Assembly: GCA_015680685.1 (NCBI GenBank)
Contig: MNCI01011451.1
Location: 197,983 to 223,940, forward strand
DNA length: 25,958 nucleotides
DNA from: Gnetum montanum
Lineage: Eukaryota; Streptophyta; Gnetopsida; Gnetales; Gnetaceae
Direction of reading: 5' to 3'
The notes beneath the pieces were generated by a model. The model was given only the letters and a program-made list of their open reading frames with translations. It did not search any database and was not told the DNA's origin. The translations under genes and the position numbers were made by a program. Positions 1-9,558 of this stretch are shown piece by piece (within the stretch, counting starts at the first letter, position 1; each line of letters opens with the position of its first letter).

Positions 1-261
1 GAGAGTCCACATCCAATGGCATCCTCATATAGCTTACATGGAACATTATTTAAATTAGAAGGTAAGAGAAGCAATGCATCAACCTTCACTAGTCTTTTAG
101 GATCTCATCTCAATTTAGGCATTGTAACCAACATAAAATAATATCCAACAAATAAAACCATTTACCAAAAAATAACTACATGACCATGAAAACTAAATAA
201 AAGACCAAAAATGTAAAAAAAAAAAAACTAAAGGCAAAAAATGGGATAAATTCTTACTAAC

Positions 262-700
262 CTTAGGAGCTATATAGTGCAATCAACTGATCATATCTTC
301 AACTACACCCTACATGAGTTCAAGTTTATTGGTGGTTTCCACCCATGGTTGCATGCAGAAGGTAGAAGTTGAAGCTTCTACCTACAACTCTTGGGTAACA
401 AGTGTAGTAAGCAATCAACAACCATAGCTAAAAACAAATATGAATCAATGAAGGATAACATGTATAACACCTAAAATTTAAGATCATAAGTACCTGAGAA
501 GTCATCTAATATGCCAATAGGAGGTTCACTCAATTATGGATCCTCTTGCATGGTGTTGAAATAGCCCATAGGAGGAAGAGGGGGTAAGTCCTCATTTTGC
601 AACACCTAATTTTCATAATTTTTCAATGTTTCTTCTTCTCAACATCATAACTCCTCCTTGTTTTAGCACCTTCACTCTTTGATAGCTGCTACTGTTGCCA
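262..700 (-). pseudogene. Probable 3' exons of a decayed minus-strand gene
   Basis: Read on the minus strand, about 640 to 491 gives an acidic, proline-rich stretch (DLPPLPP, then SEPPIGILDDFS) that ends at a good splice-donor context, TCAG followed by GTACTT. A second short stretch ending near 262 (GVVEDMIS, then HYIAPK) also stops at a donor-like AAG|GTTAGT. Both contain in-frame stops, for example TAA after QEDP. These pieces follow the FCP1-like exon and other exon-like pieces on the same strand, so I read them as the far 3' part of the same broken gene. I do not recognise the protein region itself. Joining the exons is inference; no transcript evidence is available. Confidence 0.3.
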
Positions 701-869
701 TAAGGGCCTCTTATTCTTATTGCTTACATATAAAGGCAACATCCATGAAACATAAAATAACTATCCCTAAGCTTAGGGAAACCCTAAACACATTTTACAA
801 GACCATAAATCAACTACATCAATTTAAAATCATAAATTAACAAGAAAACAATCAGCTAGCTAGAGCATA

Positions 870-1240
870 CCTCTAGCATCTTGTTGCACTATTCTAAGCT
901 TAACGATTAGTTTCTTTGGCAAGGGCTCCTTGATCACTGGTGTTGTTTCATCCACCAAGGGCCTCTTAAGCTTTCCCTTAGCTATCCCCTCAACCTCAAT
1001 ACATAAATTTCAAGCCTTCTTGATATTAGCCACTATCATAAGATGCTTAAGCCTTGTGCTATTAGGGGATACATAATGATTACCACTAATCCCTTTGGTA
1101 GTGATAGATAGCTATTTACCCACAGCTACTGGTGGGTCCTAGGCCTACATGGTCAAAGCAAGAAGCTTCAACCAAGGTTTGGTGAGTTGGAATGGATCTT
1201 GGGTAACCCTTCATCCATCCTTCCCTAACCACTGGGAACT
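870..1240 (-). pseudogene. Lysine-rich exon-like remnant, minus strand
   Basis: On the minus strand this piece reads as a basic segment with words such as RLKHLMIVANIKKA, then IEVEGIAKGKLKRPLVDE and PLPKKLIVKLRIVQQDAR. It runs directly into GAG|GTATGC, a plausible splice donor near 870. At least two in-frame stops (before LSITTKG and after IKKA) break it. The lysine clusters look like a nuclear-type tail, but I recognise no domain. It sits between other exon-like pieces on the same strand and is probably part of the same decayed gene as the FCP1-like exon. Confidence 0.35.
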
Positions 1241-1499
1241 CCAAAAACCTTCATAAATAAGATGCAAAAGGTACAAAGTACACATGGCACTTCATGGTGA
1301 GATTGTTGAAAAGCTTTTGGATCTCCCACTATATCCTAGAAACCAAGTGTGCAGCCTAGTTGAATCAAACATCCTCAATGAGTACCTAATTCATGACCTA
1401 AGCTTGCTCTATGCCAAGGATTTTTCCCTATGATAACAACTTGGGAAATGCCCAAGATCAAAACAAAGGATACATTTCTATAATTAATAGTGACTTGAT

Positions 1500-1880
1500 C
1501 TATTTTAGAGGGCATCTCTTCCTACCATGATGAGCATTTAGCCACTCTTCTACTTCCTCCCAGTGGTCCACCTTCCTCCCTACTTTTGTAATAACTAGTA
1601 TGCCATCATTTGGAACACCAAACTCCAAAAGAATGGTCACACCATGAACATGGGTGATGAACTTCTTGACTCCTTGACTAAAGGAGTCAATGATGTTTGA
1701 CATCTTTGCGATTGGAACACTTGGGCTTGGGACCATGAAGAGGTCAAACAAGCCTACATGACTAATCCTCATACATAGCATCAGGTGCCTATTCTGATAG
1801 CTAGTCCTATGATGATTCCACCTCATCGACCTTGAAGATCAAATTCTTCTTAGCACCTCCTAAAGTGATAATCGTAAGTT
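1500..1880 (-). pseudogene. Exon-like open stretch, minus strand, unrecognised
   Basis: A 108-codon open stretch (1826 to 1500) includes the words HLMLCMRISHVGLFDLFMVP and HWEEVEEWLNAHHGRK. Just upstream, another frame reads SLVELTIITLGGAKKNLIFK up to about 1825, so a frameshift lies between them. Composition is protein-like, with balanced hydrophobic and charged residues, but I cannot name a family. Its position between the FCP1-like part and the lysine-rich exon suggests it belongs to the same minus-strand gene remnant. The ATG at 1826 is probably not a real start. Confidence 0.35.
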
Positions 1881-2089
1881 CAACTAATGAAGTTTCCTCT
1901 ACAACATAATGAAGGATAGCCCATTAGTCTTAGCATAGGTGCATCATGGAAAACAAGTTACAACATATATAACTAAGTTAAAATAAAATTGATACAACTA
2001 CTTAAACAACTAAAACCAAAATAACTAGAAAAATGGTAGCATATGAATAACTCGAAATCAAAATAAAAATAATCAATTTGCCTATTTGA

Positions 2090-2330
2090 TGCAGGCATCT
2101 TAGGAGCTTTAGGAGATGGGTTTACTTCTAAGTCATTAAGGAATGGATTAACCCATAATTTATCTATCATCCCATTCCCTAATAATCTCATATAATCCTT
2201 AGGGTGGCATTTGATGCTATCTTCAAAGTCATCCTTTAGCTGCTTCACTACCACAAGCCTCATGTTTGGGCTTTTGATAAACACCTCTAAAGCTATGTGG
2301 GCTAGGAGTAAGAGGTTTTTACCTTTGATT
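2090..2330 (-). pseudogene. Exon-like remnant following the FCP1-like domain
   Basis: Minus-strand reading gives NLLLLAHIALEVFIKSPNM, then KQLKDDFEDSIKCHPKDYMRL and a short proline/lysine tail (SPKAPKMP). In plant FCP1-like proteins, the domain is often followed by a helical stretch in which a leucine-rich segment precedes a 'V..Y...HP' region. The leucine run and EVFIKSP here could correspond to that, though the match is loose. There are no stops across about 75 codons. The intron between this piece and the FCP1 exon would lie at about 2330-2425; I do not see clean splice sites. Confidence 0.4.
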
Positions 2331-2601
2331 AAGCCTCACTCATCCATCCTAAACCTATAGACAAGTGAAGCAACAAAAAATCATGATAACTTAAGTACAC
2401 AACAATAGAAAATAACCATAAACCAAAGGTAACGTTACTTATCCCTCTATGTAATAAATGGTGTCTGGAGGACTTTGGAATAATGTATGAGAATGTTGGC
2501 CAATAATCAAAGTGTTATTTATGTTATACTAACTAAATTTGGGCATCTTCCAAATTATTAACAATTTGCGAAAATCCATAGTGGTAGTGCCATCATTGCT
2601 T

Positions 2602-2602
<1 letters not shown>

Positions 2603-2643
<41 letters not shown>
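2603..2643. repeat. (CT)n microsatellite
   Basis: An uninterrupted CT dinucleotide run of about 41 bases directly abuts a run of Ns. On the minus strand it would translate as alternating Glu-Arg, which is an artefact of the repeat rather than protein. Its true length is unknown because the assembly breaks here. Confidence 0.97.
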
Positions 2644-2666
2644 NNNNNNNNNNNNNNNNNNNNNNN
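2644..2666. other. Assembly gap (23 N)
   Basis: Twenty-three N characters follow the CT microsatellite, which very likely caused the gap. The gap falls inside the FCP1-like domain remnant, so the actual missing length and any coding content are unknown. Confidence 0.98.
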
Positions 2667-2970
2667 TGTAAGCATCAAGTTCATCCATTATGAATATGAA
2701 AATTAAGCTAGAGGACCCAAGCATGATGGTCTCTATGATTACTACTGTAGCCTCGAACATCAAGTGTGACCAAACCGTCACACTAAAGTTTTGTAGAAGA
2801 TAGGCAAAGAAGTCTTTGTCTCCTAGCCTAAACCACATCCCACTGTGATCCCACTTCATGTCTAGAACTGGAGAGTTAGGCCCAGGGAGGTAGATGTAGC
2901 ATAAGAGTCCCACCATCTCTATGACTACCAAGATGGACTTCAAGAAAGCCCTGTAACATCCAACACACAA

Positions 2971-3999
2971 CTATTATGACCATGCAAACCAAAAACTAAA
3001 ATTAAAAATTAGAATTAAATAATGTACATAAAAATAAGAAGTAAGATAACATTACAACTACTACACCAACTATTTTAGCCTTATAACCATAAAATATAAT
3101 TAAACAACACTTAAGAAAAATTAAAAAAATTCATAACAAATGGCAATTTAACACTAAAATTACAACAATGATTGATCACAACTGAAAACGTGGAATTGAT
3201 AGTTTAGGAAAAAAAAGCTTAAAATTAATAGTATAGTACTAAATTTGCAACTTTGACATTGAAATCCATACTTAGAAAAAATTCACAATACAACCTAAGT
3301 CTATAACCAAGATTCACCGAACTTCATAATTCACACCAAAAAAATCATAGGAAAATATTTACAAAAAATATAAAAAAATTTATTTTAAAACAAATAGCCT
3401 CCAACCCCTTTTCAACATCCTAAGCTATCTCTAAGACCATGGGATGTTGAAGAAAAAAACATTTTACAATCTCAACCTTGCCCATCTTCACAAGAGTAAA
3501 TGTGTAACAACCTTGTAGCCATAGTTTCATGTGACTAAACAAAAACAACCATAACAAATGAACAGCTTAATTATATTTGAGAATTCCATAGCCATTGGAA
3601 TCATAAAATAACAAACTACAACTCCATGAAAAAAATGTAAAAATTGTTAATCACATTTTAAGAACAAATTTCCAAAGTAAACTAACTATGGCCATCATGC
3701 CAAAACCCATTCTCATGCAACCTGACAAAAATGGTTGTAATAGCCAAACTATTTATTCAAATTTGATGATTCAAAATTCATTGGAATCCTTAAATTGTAA
3801 AATATAAACTCATAAATATCAATTTTAAAATTTCTTACCCTCTCATTATAGAAAAGATTACACATCCTAGATGAAAAATGGCCTAAGGGCCAAAAAACCC
3901 ACTTGACACAACCTGATGGAAATAGTCATAGAAAATTATCCATAAGGAAAACTCAAGTGGTTAAAAAATATTATGGATAAAATAAGTATATACAATAAT
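2971..3999. other. AT-rich stretch without recognisable gene
   Basis: No open frame of note and no RNA gene is seen on either strand. The sequence is strongly A/T rich. An imperfect echo of the words CAACCTGA...ATGG...AATAG occurs near 3719 and 3910, suggesting an old duplication of roughly 190 bp. Relative to the minus-strand gene remnant it would be upstream exon or intron space, but I see nothing to support a specific exon. Confidence 0.5.
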
Positions 4000-4545
4000 T
4001 GATGAGCAACAAGGTATCCCTACACCCAACCGTACAAATCATGGGCATTCACGCGTGACTTGGTTGAATTCCGCATACACCGAACTCTAGCTAGCAAAAC
4101 CTTAGTTAGAATGGTCATTGTCTTCCCAACCTCACTAGTGATATTCTAAAGTGATGGTTAAGTAAGATTGAAGCAAATGATTTTTATTGGTTTTCTTTTT
4201 ATCTTTTAAAGTCTAATTTTTTAACTGTAGGAAATGGAAAGTTGTGTAAATTATAATTGGTCTACTCTATTGCTTAACTAAGCAATCGATCTCATCTTTC
4301 ATGCACATCTTGAGCATACCCTAACCACTGCTAGGTTACCATACATTAACTGTCACTGGGTTAACAAGTGTTTGATATATGTTCAAGATGGTCATGCCTA
4401 TGGTTCTCATAAAATATGAAAGGACAATAATAGTAAAGTGATAACAATAAAAGATTCTAAAATTATTTATGCATTGAAATATTAAACTATTAAATGATTA
4501 AGTGATTAAATCCAAATGCTGCAAGGAATGCTCAAAAAGCTCATC

Positions 4546-4551
4546 TTTATT
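4546..4551 (-). promoter_or_regulatory. Polyadenylation signal in LTR A
   Basis: AATAAA on the minus strand lies about 170 bases downstream of the TATA box. It has an exact counterpart in LTR B, consistent with the R-region poly(A) signal of a plant LTR. Confidence 0.5.
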
Positions 4552-4721
4552 TCCGATCATGCCAATGGGCTGAGGTACATTAGCACTCAAATAAAGAGCC
4601 ATACACCTTTCTCACACCTGTTGTGGATACTTGGAAAATATTCTAACTCTTATGGGAACAAACTACAAGAGTTTGGCTACAACTACTCCAAAAGATGCCA
4701 TAAATGCTACCAGTGCATGCA

Positions 4722-4729
4722 TATTTATA
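4722..4729 (-). promoter_or_regulatory. TATA box of LTR A
   Basis: TATAAATA on the minus strand is followed by GCATGCA. The same octamer is kept at the matching place in LTR B and LTR C, three diverged copies, which supports it as the retroelement promoter. Confidence 0.65.
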
Positions 4730-4779
4730 GCAAGAGACAGAGTCTGCATTAACAGAGTCACATTAATGCATGGATGGAT

Positions 4780-4850
4780 ACATCGACGGGGTCACATCAA
4801 CGTGGCCACATCAATGAGCCTCTATTAATGTGGCCTAGTCAACGTAGTGA
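4780..4850. repeat. 14-bp tandem repeats in the U3 of LTR A
   Basis: Five imperfect copies of a word like ACATCAACGTGGCC start near 4780, 4794, 4808, 4822 and 4837, a spacing of 14-15 bases. LTR B carries the same 14-base periodicity at 9273-9328. ACGT cores recur in the units, as in plant bZIP sites. An enhancer role is inference. Confidence 0.65.
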
Positions 4851-4865
4851 CTAAACACTTCATGA

Positions 4866-4874
4866 TACCCCCAC
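4866..4874 (-). other. Polypurine tract next to LTR A
   Basis: On the minus strand GTGGGGGTA immediately precedes the LTR start, the expected place for the plus-strand priming purine tract of an LTR retroelement. Upstream of it the words CTTGAGGACAAGTTTTC are typical of the last codons before the tract in plant Ty3/gypsy elements. Confidence 0.6.
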
Positions 4875-5039
4875 GACTGAGTGAAAACTTGTCCTCAAGT
4901 TTATTACAATTTGGAAGGTATGAAATTATTGATGGTACACACGAAAAAACACATTTACACACACACTGACTCTATTAACATACCAAGTGCCCAAGTGTAC
5001 AGGAAATAATAAATTACAAAATTGTGGTGTTCAGAGACA

Positions 5040-6446
5040 AGATTGAGCACCCTGCTAAAAAATGCTAAAGTTGCTAGAGAAGGTCACACTGTCCCTAGTG
5101 GTGATGGTTATGACAGACCTTCACCAGCTTTTGGTGCATGTGGTAGTTATGGCATTGATGATGGTTACCCTATAGAAGCTATAACTTCCAAAGGTAATTA
5201 AAATGCCTCCAACAATGCCCTCATTTTATCTTCTTTACTTCTGAGATTATTCACTATCTAGGCAGCTTCACCAATGTGTGTTAGAATAGGAACATCCCAA
5301 GAACATGGAAGTGTAGGAAAGAGTTCCTTCAAATTGACAAACCAAGTAGTGAATTTTTTTTTGTTTGATATCAAACACTTGGATTGATGTCTGTATTTGC
5401 TAGCACTTGTTCATTCATTAGGCCAAGTTCTTTGCAACTGCATGTTGTCCTTCAAAATGGATGCAGAGAACTTCAAGTTCCACACTTGCTATTTCTAACT
5501 TTTGTTTTGTCTCTTTATGCATTTGGAAATCACCCTCATATAAAGAATACAAGGTGGCCACTTACTTTTCTAGGTCAGACCATGGCCTTCCAGTTATTAG
5601 CATAGCCAGGTTTTCATAATGGATATTGGCTAACTCTATGTATTCTATCATTTCTTCAATTTGTAGCTCTTTGAGGAGGATATCAACCTGGCTTTAGGCA
5701 TTCAAGCCATCAAAGATGGGCTACCACACCTCACCTCCTTCTTAAAGCTATGGGAGTGCTTGGTTCATTTTAGCCTTTGCATCTTAAATCTCTTTTTCAT
5801 TTACTTCTTTTTGCAATCCCACTTGGCACCTATAGTGATTTTTGACTTGTTTAAACTTAAGGGTCTCATTTTTCCAAGTGGTGATTTCAATTGCTGATTT
5901 TTGTTGCAAGGCTCAAACTTCCACCATAGACAAATTACGATTTTCAGTTGCCAATCTCCTCACATCAATGTTTACCCTGGCTAACTCCTATTATTGATGG
6001 ATGAAGTCTTTCATGTGTTGATTCTCAACACCAACATTGTGTAGGTGATGAACTTCTGTAGTTAGCCTAACATTTTCCTAGTGAATGTTTTCCAAGTCCT
6101 TATTTAGATGGTAAGCATGGATGTTTGTTAAGGACTTGTCAAATATTTTTGACTCTTACTCATCCTCAACCTTCTAAAGTTTGGTTCAAAGCTATTGAAA
6201 AGCTTCATCCTTGGTCAGTTTATGGTTGAGGAGAGCTAGATCAACAAGTTGGACTCTTAATTGGGCAACTTCTATTGCTAAGCATTGATGATCCGCTTGT
6301 GCTGCTTCAAGTTACCTCTCCAAAATGAGGCACTTGCCCCTTGCTAAGAGTAGCTCTGATTGGGTCATAGTAATGTTGTCTAAAAGATCAAAGACATTTG
6401 GAAATGGTTCCCTAGTTCCCACCTAGTCAGTCCAACAACTCTTCAT
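5040..6446 (-). pseudogene. Decayed coiled-coil and proline-rich ORF inside the LTR A element
   Basis: From an ATG at 6446 on the minus strand, one frame runs about 370 codons without a frameshift but with roughly twenty stops. The residues between stops are strongly helical and rich in Glu, Lys, Gln and Leu (for example ELLLARGKCLILER, RRLATENRNLSMVEV, EVNEKEI, KETKQKLEIASVELEV), as in a long coiled coil. Near 5330 the frame shifts and continues as PTLPCSWDVPILTHIGEAA, then NNLRSKEDKMRALLEAF and a proline/serine-rich tail to about 5040. It lies about 170 bases inside the polypurine tract of LTR A, on the same strand. I do not recognise the protein; it lacks RT, integrase and zinc-knuckle motifs. 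It could be an extra retroelement ORF or captured host sequence. Confidence 0.55.
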
Positions 6447-7211
6447 GTTGGGCTATGAATGTTGACCTATTGTTAAAGGAAAAGTCCAAAGCGGTGATTT
6501 GGAGCATAACATGGGGGTGATTCAAGGTCACAGAGACCAGAGAATAGTATGAGTGAAAGAGGAACGAATATTGTAACTAGAAGAAGAGTCGAAATGAGGA
6601 TAATGTCATAGTATGAAACTTTGCATATGCAGGACTATGTGATGGTTAGCATAGAAATGATCAACCAACCATATCAAGCAGATAGGAGATTAACAAATGG
6701 AACCAAAGGATATGCAAGTCGGTCCTCCCCATAGTAGGCAATACCCTCAGTAACCCTTGCATATCATCAACACAAGAGTCCATGGGTCCCATAGTTAATT
6801 AATGGTGACCACAAGTTAATGCCCAAATCCATGAGAACTAGCCGAAGAATTAGAAGTTCTAGCAAAGCACAATAGACATTCAAGACATAGAACTAGAAAT
6901 GAGGTGAATAATGAGAAGCAAATGATGAAGAGAAGAGGAGTAAGATGGAATTCCTAATGTTGGTCACATGAAATCCCTTGTGAAGTGTGTAATTAAGTCA
7001 CCCAATAAGATCCATCCTTAGTCTAGACCCAAAACCAACCATGTTTAGTGACATCGCATCAACATTCGAAGACTAGTCCATCCCCTTGGGGTACAAGAAT
7101 GCTCTCACAAACAACCACCACTCCAACATGAGTGATCGAGAGGAAGTGAAAATGAGCCTAAGTTAGAGGGGACAAAGCAAGTCCCATAACTAGTCCTTGT
7201 AGCCCATCATA

Positions 7212-7376
7212 GGTGGTCTAAGGGATGTGCTTTGAATTCCCATGTGTTTGTTTTTTTTCTGGGAACCACACCATGCAAAGATCCATGCATTTTTGCATGC
7301 ATTTGGCCAAGGGGTGTGCTTTGAATCCTCATCATTTTTTTTTGTTTTAATGATGAGGACCACACCATGCAAGGAT
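7212..7376. repeat. Imperfect 89-94 bp tandem duplication
   Basis: GTGCTTTGAATYC recurs at 7227 and 7316, and CCACACCATGCAA at 7266 and 7360, giving two adjacent units. The second unit holds a perfect 10-base inverted repeat, CCTCATCATT at 7327-7336 and AATGATGAGG at 7349-7358, flanking a T-rich loop. Small open frames across this region only reflect the duplication. Confidence 0.7.
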
Positions 7377-7805
7377 GGAACTTCTAGTTAGGAGACGATA
7401 TGGAGTGGTAGGAAGTCTGTAAGGACACATGCTCACATGCAAGGGAATAGAAAAGTATGAAGAATGTTGCATTCCACTTGAAGTCACACCATGTTCAAAC
7501 CATTGGATCCTTCTCAAGTCTAGTAAAACTACACAAGTCATGAATTAATTAAATTTGTTTTTAATTAAAAGGAATTGCATGTTTTTGAAAGAAGGAAAAC
7601 CATGGAGTGGGTGGATGGGTGGATGACATGGACTCACTGCCTATTGCATGAAATGAGTTCAATGTGACTACCTAGGACAACAATGCAAAAGCAGGAGCTA
7701 GATATAATAGGTGAACCATATCATGCAACCCATCACAAAGAGAAACAACCACACCAGTACATCCTGTGACAATAAGATGACTTATTAATGAAAAGTATAA
7801 AACTA

Positions 7806-7856
7806 ATATATATATATATATAACAAATAAATAGATAAGTAAATAAATAAATAAAA
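7806..7856. repeat. (AT)n and AAAT-rich microsatellite
   Basis: A 17-base AT alternation is followed by ATAA/AAAT tetramer runs to about 7856. Confidence 0.9.
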
Positions 7857-7860
7857 AGTA

Positions 7861-9238
7861 AGCAAGAATGGAAAACGTACGAACGATGTTGTAAAACAAA
7901 AAGGTGTAAAACAAAAACTTGCAAAAACAACTAAGGAGCCCCAGGATGATGGGGGATCACATAAGAAAGATCATGGAAAAGGCAAAGATGGACATGAAGA
8001 TAAGGGGAATCATTAGAGTAGAGGAGGAGATCAACACCGAGATAGTGGCAGTTCTCCTCTCTCTTCTCCATCTTCTCATTCCACCTTGTCTTCACCAAGT
8101 TCTGACTCTGATCACAACCATAGTAGAAATTATTGGTGTGATGGCAATTGAAAATATTGATAGGATAGCAAGGATGGATGAGGACAATGTGAGAAAAAGC
8201 ATGAAAAATCGCCTGAGTCTCACCATCAAGAAAGGAGAGGTAGCCAAAATCACCATAGACATCATGGCCAACAATAGGACTATGACTTGGATAAACCACT
8301 GTTGGCTACTCGAAGCATGCTTAACATAGCTAAGGCAGTTTAAATACCCAGTAGGAACTTGAAAGCTAGTTAAATCAAGCACCTTGACATGAACAATATC
8401 CCAAAATTTGAAGAGAGATATAATTGTGATCCACAGACTCACTTGCAAGCATTCCATGATGCTTGCACCCTGCAGAACATGGATAATGATTGGCAAAAAC
8501 TCAAGTTGTTCCCCCAAACACTCATCAAAGAAGAATAAAGTTGGTATTGATCTTTGGAACCAAAATCAATTAGATGATGGAGTACAATGCTGAAAATTTT
8601 CAATGATAAGTACCAAACCTACTCTAGAGTGGCTAATTTGAGATAGCAAATCTAAGGGTGGAAACAGGGTGGTCATGAACCCTTGAATGTAGCCATGGGA
8701 AAATATTACTCATTATTACATTGATGCCCTAGTCATGGCTACTCTCAGTAGTAACAGCTATACCATATCATAGATGGGCTTCACTTTGAAACAAGAAAGA
8801 CCCTAGGAATTTACGCTCAACAAAAGCTATTTGAATTGTGCGTCCATCAAATGTGGTGTCTCATTGAGCAGGTGGCTAAAGAAGAGGGGGAATTAAGAAA
8901 AAAAAAAGAGTACAAAAGAGTATAGTCAGGACCCTTCCATATGAAAGAAGGAAGTCCAATTTTGGGAAGAGGAGGTACAATCATCACTGGATGCAACGGT
9001 GAACCAAAAAACCTTGCCCATACAAAAATTTGCCTATGAAATTTCAGCCAAGGTTGACAAGATGTGGGATTCTTTGGATGAAAGATTCCAAAGCATCCTA
9101 AAAATCACATAGGAATCCAAAGAGCAAAGTAATAAGTGAGATCAGAAAAGAAGAAGAGAAATTGAACGTGCCTACCATAAAGGTAAGGGCAAAGTTGCTA
9201 TGGCAAAACGGGTTGTAGACTCTGACACAAAGGAGGTA
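7861..9238 (+). pseudogene. Decayed Ty3/gypsy gag (Tat/Athila-like)
   Basis: Gag is the capsid and nucleic-acid-binding protein of the element. One plus frame runs from about 7861 to 8900 with stops but no frameshift. It starts with a charged Lys/His-rich region, then a Ser/Pro-rich one (LSSPSSHSTLSSPSSDSDH), then a His-rich stretch. The retrotransposon gag domain follows: PKFEERYNCDPQTHLQAFHD, NDWQKLKLFPQTL, KIFNDKYQ, and EPLNVA...LLH*CPSHG, matching the family's 'EPL..A..R...LL..CPHHG'. YHIIDGLHFETRK and LIEQVAKEEGEL complete it. After a frameshift near 8955, a helical, basic tail (KVDKMWDSLDERFQSIL, RERAYHKG-like, VVDSDTKEV) runs to the LTR B edge. No zinc knuckle, protease or RT follows, so pol is missing here. 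An open frame at 7919-8329 in another phase is a shadow. Confidence 0.7.
9229..9238 (+). other. Polypurine-like tract before LTR B
   Basis: AAAGGAGGTA ends exactly where LTR B begins, paralleling GTGGGGGTA before LTR A. Its presence would make LTR B a 3' LTR of the gag-bearing element, although it overlaps the last gag-like codons. Confidence 0.4.
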
Positions 9239-9272
9239 TGATGAACTGTTCAGTAGATACGTCAAGTGGGCT

Positions 9273-9328
9273 ACATTCACAGAGCCTTGTTGATATAGCT
9301 ACATTGACGTGACCCTATCAACGTATCC
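9273..9328. repeat. 14-bp tandem repeats in the U3 of LTR B
   Basis: Four consecutive 14-base units run ACATTCACAGAGCC, TTGTTGATATAGCT, ACATTGACGTGACC and CTATCAACGTATCC. The period and consensus match those in LTR A, so the array predates the split of the two copies. TGACGT and AACGT cores resemble bZIP sites. Confidence 0.6.
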
Positions 9329-9374
9329 ATTCATGCATTAATGCAACCCTGTTAACTCAAAGTTTGTCTCTAGC

Positions 9375-9382
9375 TATAAATA
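9375..9382 (+). promoter_or_regulatory. TATA box of LTR B
   Basis: TATAAATA is followed by TGCACACA, at the same LTR position as in copies A and C. Transcription would start about 30 bases further on. Confidence 0.65.
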
Positions 9383-9552
9383 TGCACACACCTGTAGCAT
9401 TTATGGCATCTTTTGGAGTAGTTGTAGCCAAACTCTTTCAGTTTGTTCTTGTAAGAGTTAGAATATTTTCCAAGTGCCCATAGCAAGTGTGAGAAAGGTG
9501 TATGACTCTTTATTCAAGCACTAATGTACCTGAGCCCATTGGCGTGATCAAC

Positions 9553-9558
9553 AATAAA
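9553..9558 (+). promoter_or_regulatory. Polyadenylation signal in LTR B
   Basis: AATAAA lies about 175 bases beyond the TATA box and is shared with LTR A, followed by a T-rich stretch. Confidence 0.5.

Larger units (their letters stand above)
2425..2960 (-). pseudogene. FCP1/SCP-like HAD phosphatase domain, catalytically dead and interrupted
   Basis: FCP1/SCP-like proteins are HAD-fold phosphatases that act on phosphoserine, classically in the RNA polymerase II tail, through an N-terminal DxDG motif and a later DD. The minus-strand frame begins after an acceptor-like TTACAG near 2957. It shows KSILVVIEMVGLLC, where the family has LVLDxxGLL, then DFFAYLLQNFSVTVWSHLM, matching the family's 'FL.F....F.VGVWSS', then FIMDELDAY. 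Beyond a (CT)n tract and the N gap it resumes with RKLLIIW and NTLIIGQHSHTLFQSPPDT, matching 'NTLLIDDSPYKAL.NPP.T'. The DxD has become I-E-M and the later DD has become GQ, so activity is not expected. An in-frame TAG and the gap break the frame. The family call rests on motif order read by eye. Confidence 0.55.
4000..4865 (-). repeat. LTR A, Ty3/gypsy-type long terminal repeat, minus orientation (3' LTR)
   Basis: This 866-bp segment is the inverted counterpart of LTR B (9239-10105, 867 bp). Over about 180 bases around the R region that I aligned by eye there were some twenty differences. Its plus-strand left end is TGATGA, the complement of the LTR end TCATCA. Its other end reads TCATGA, one base from the TGATGA that starts LTR B. 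A TATA box and an AATAAA signal sit at matching positions in both copies. Next to its start is a purine tract on the minus strand (positions 4866-4874), which makes it the 3' LTR of an element whose body lies to the right. No target-site duplication can be tested because the partner LTR is not identified. Confidence 0.8.
6447..7860. other. Stretch without recognisable gene, with small repeats
   Basis: Neither strand shows a convincing reading frame. It contains the 7212-7376 duplication, an AT dinucleotide run and an AAAT-rich tract. Since the element on its left points left and the gag on its right points right, the leader or 5' LTR of either element could lie here, but no segment resembles LTR A or LTR B. 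Confidence 0.5.

Noticed and set aside
2593-2660. Glu-Arg repeat peptide at the end of a minus-strand ORF
   Set aside because: It is only the translation of the CT microsatellite and N gap; the real domain resumes in another frame after the gap.
4516-4828. Two short plus-strand ORFs
   Set aside because: They lie inside LTR A on the opposite strand, across its TATA and poly(A) signals; LTR B shows no matching frame.
7672-7930. Hydrophobic minus-strand ORFs resembling membrane peptides
   Set aside because: The hydrophobic residues come from translating the AT and AAAT microsatellite; no conserved protein is evident.
7919-8329. 136-codon plus-strand open frame
   Set aside because: The adjacent phase (frame of 7861) carries the gag signature continuously from the charged N-terminus to the CPSHG and LIEQVAKEE motifs; this ORF is its shadow.
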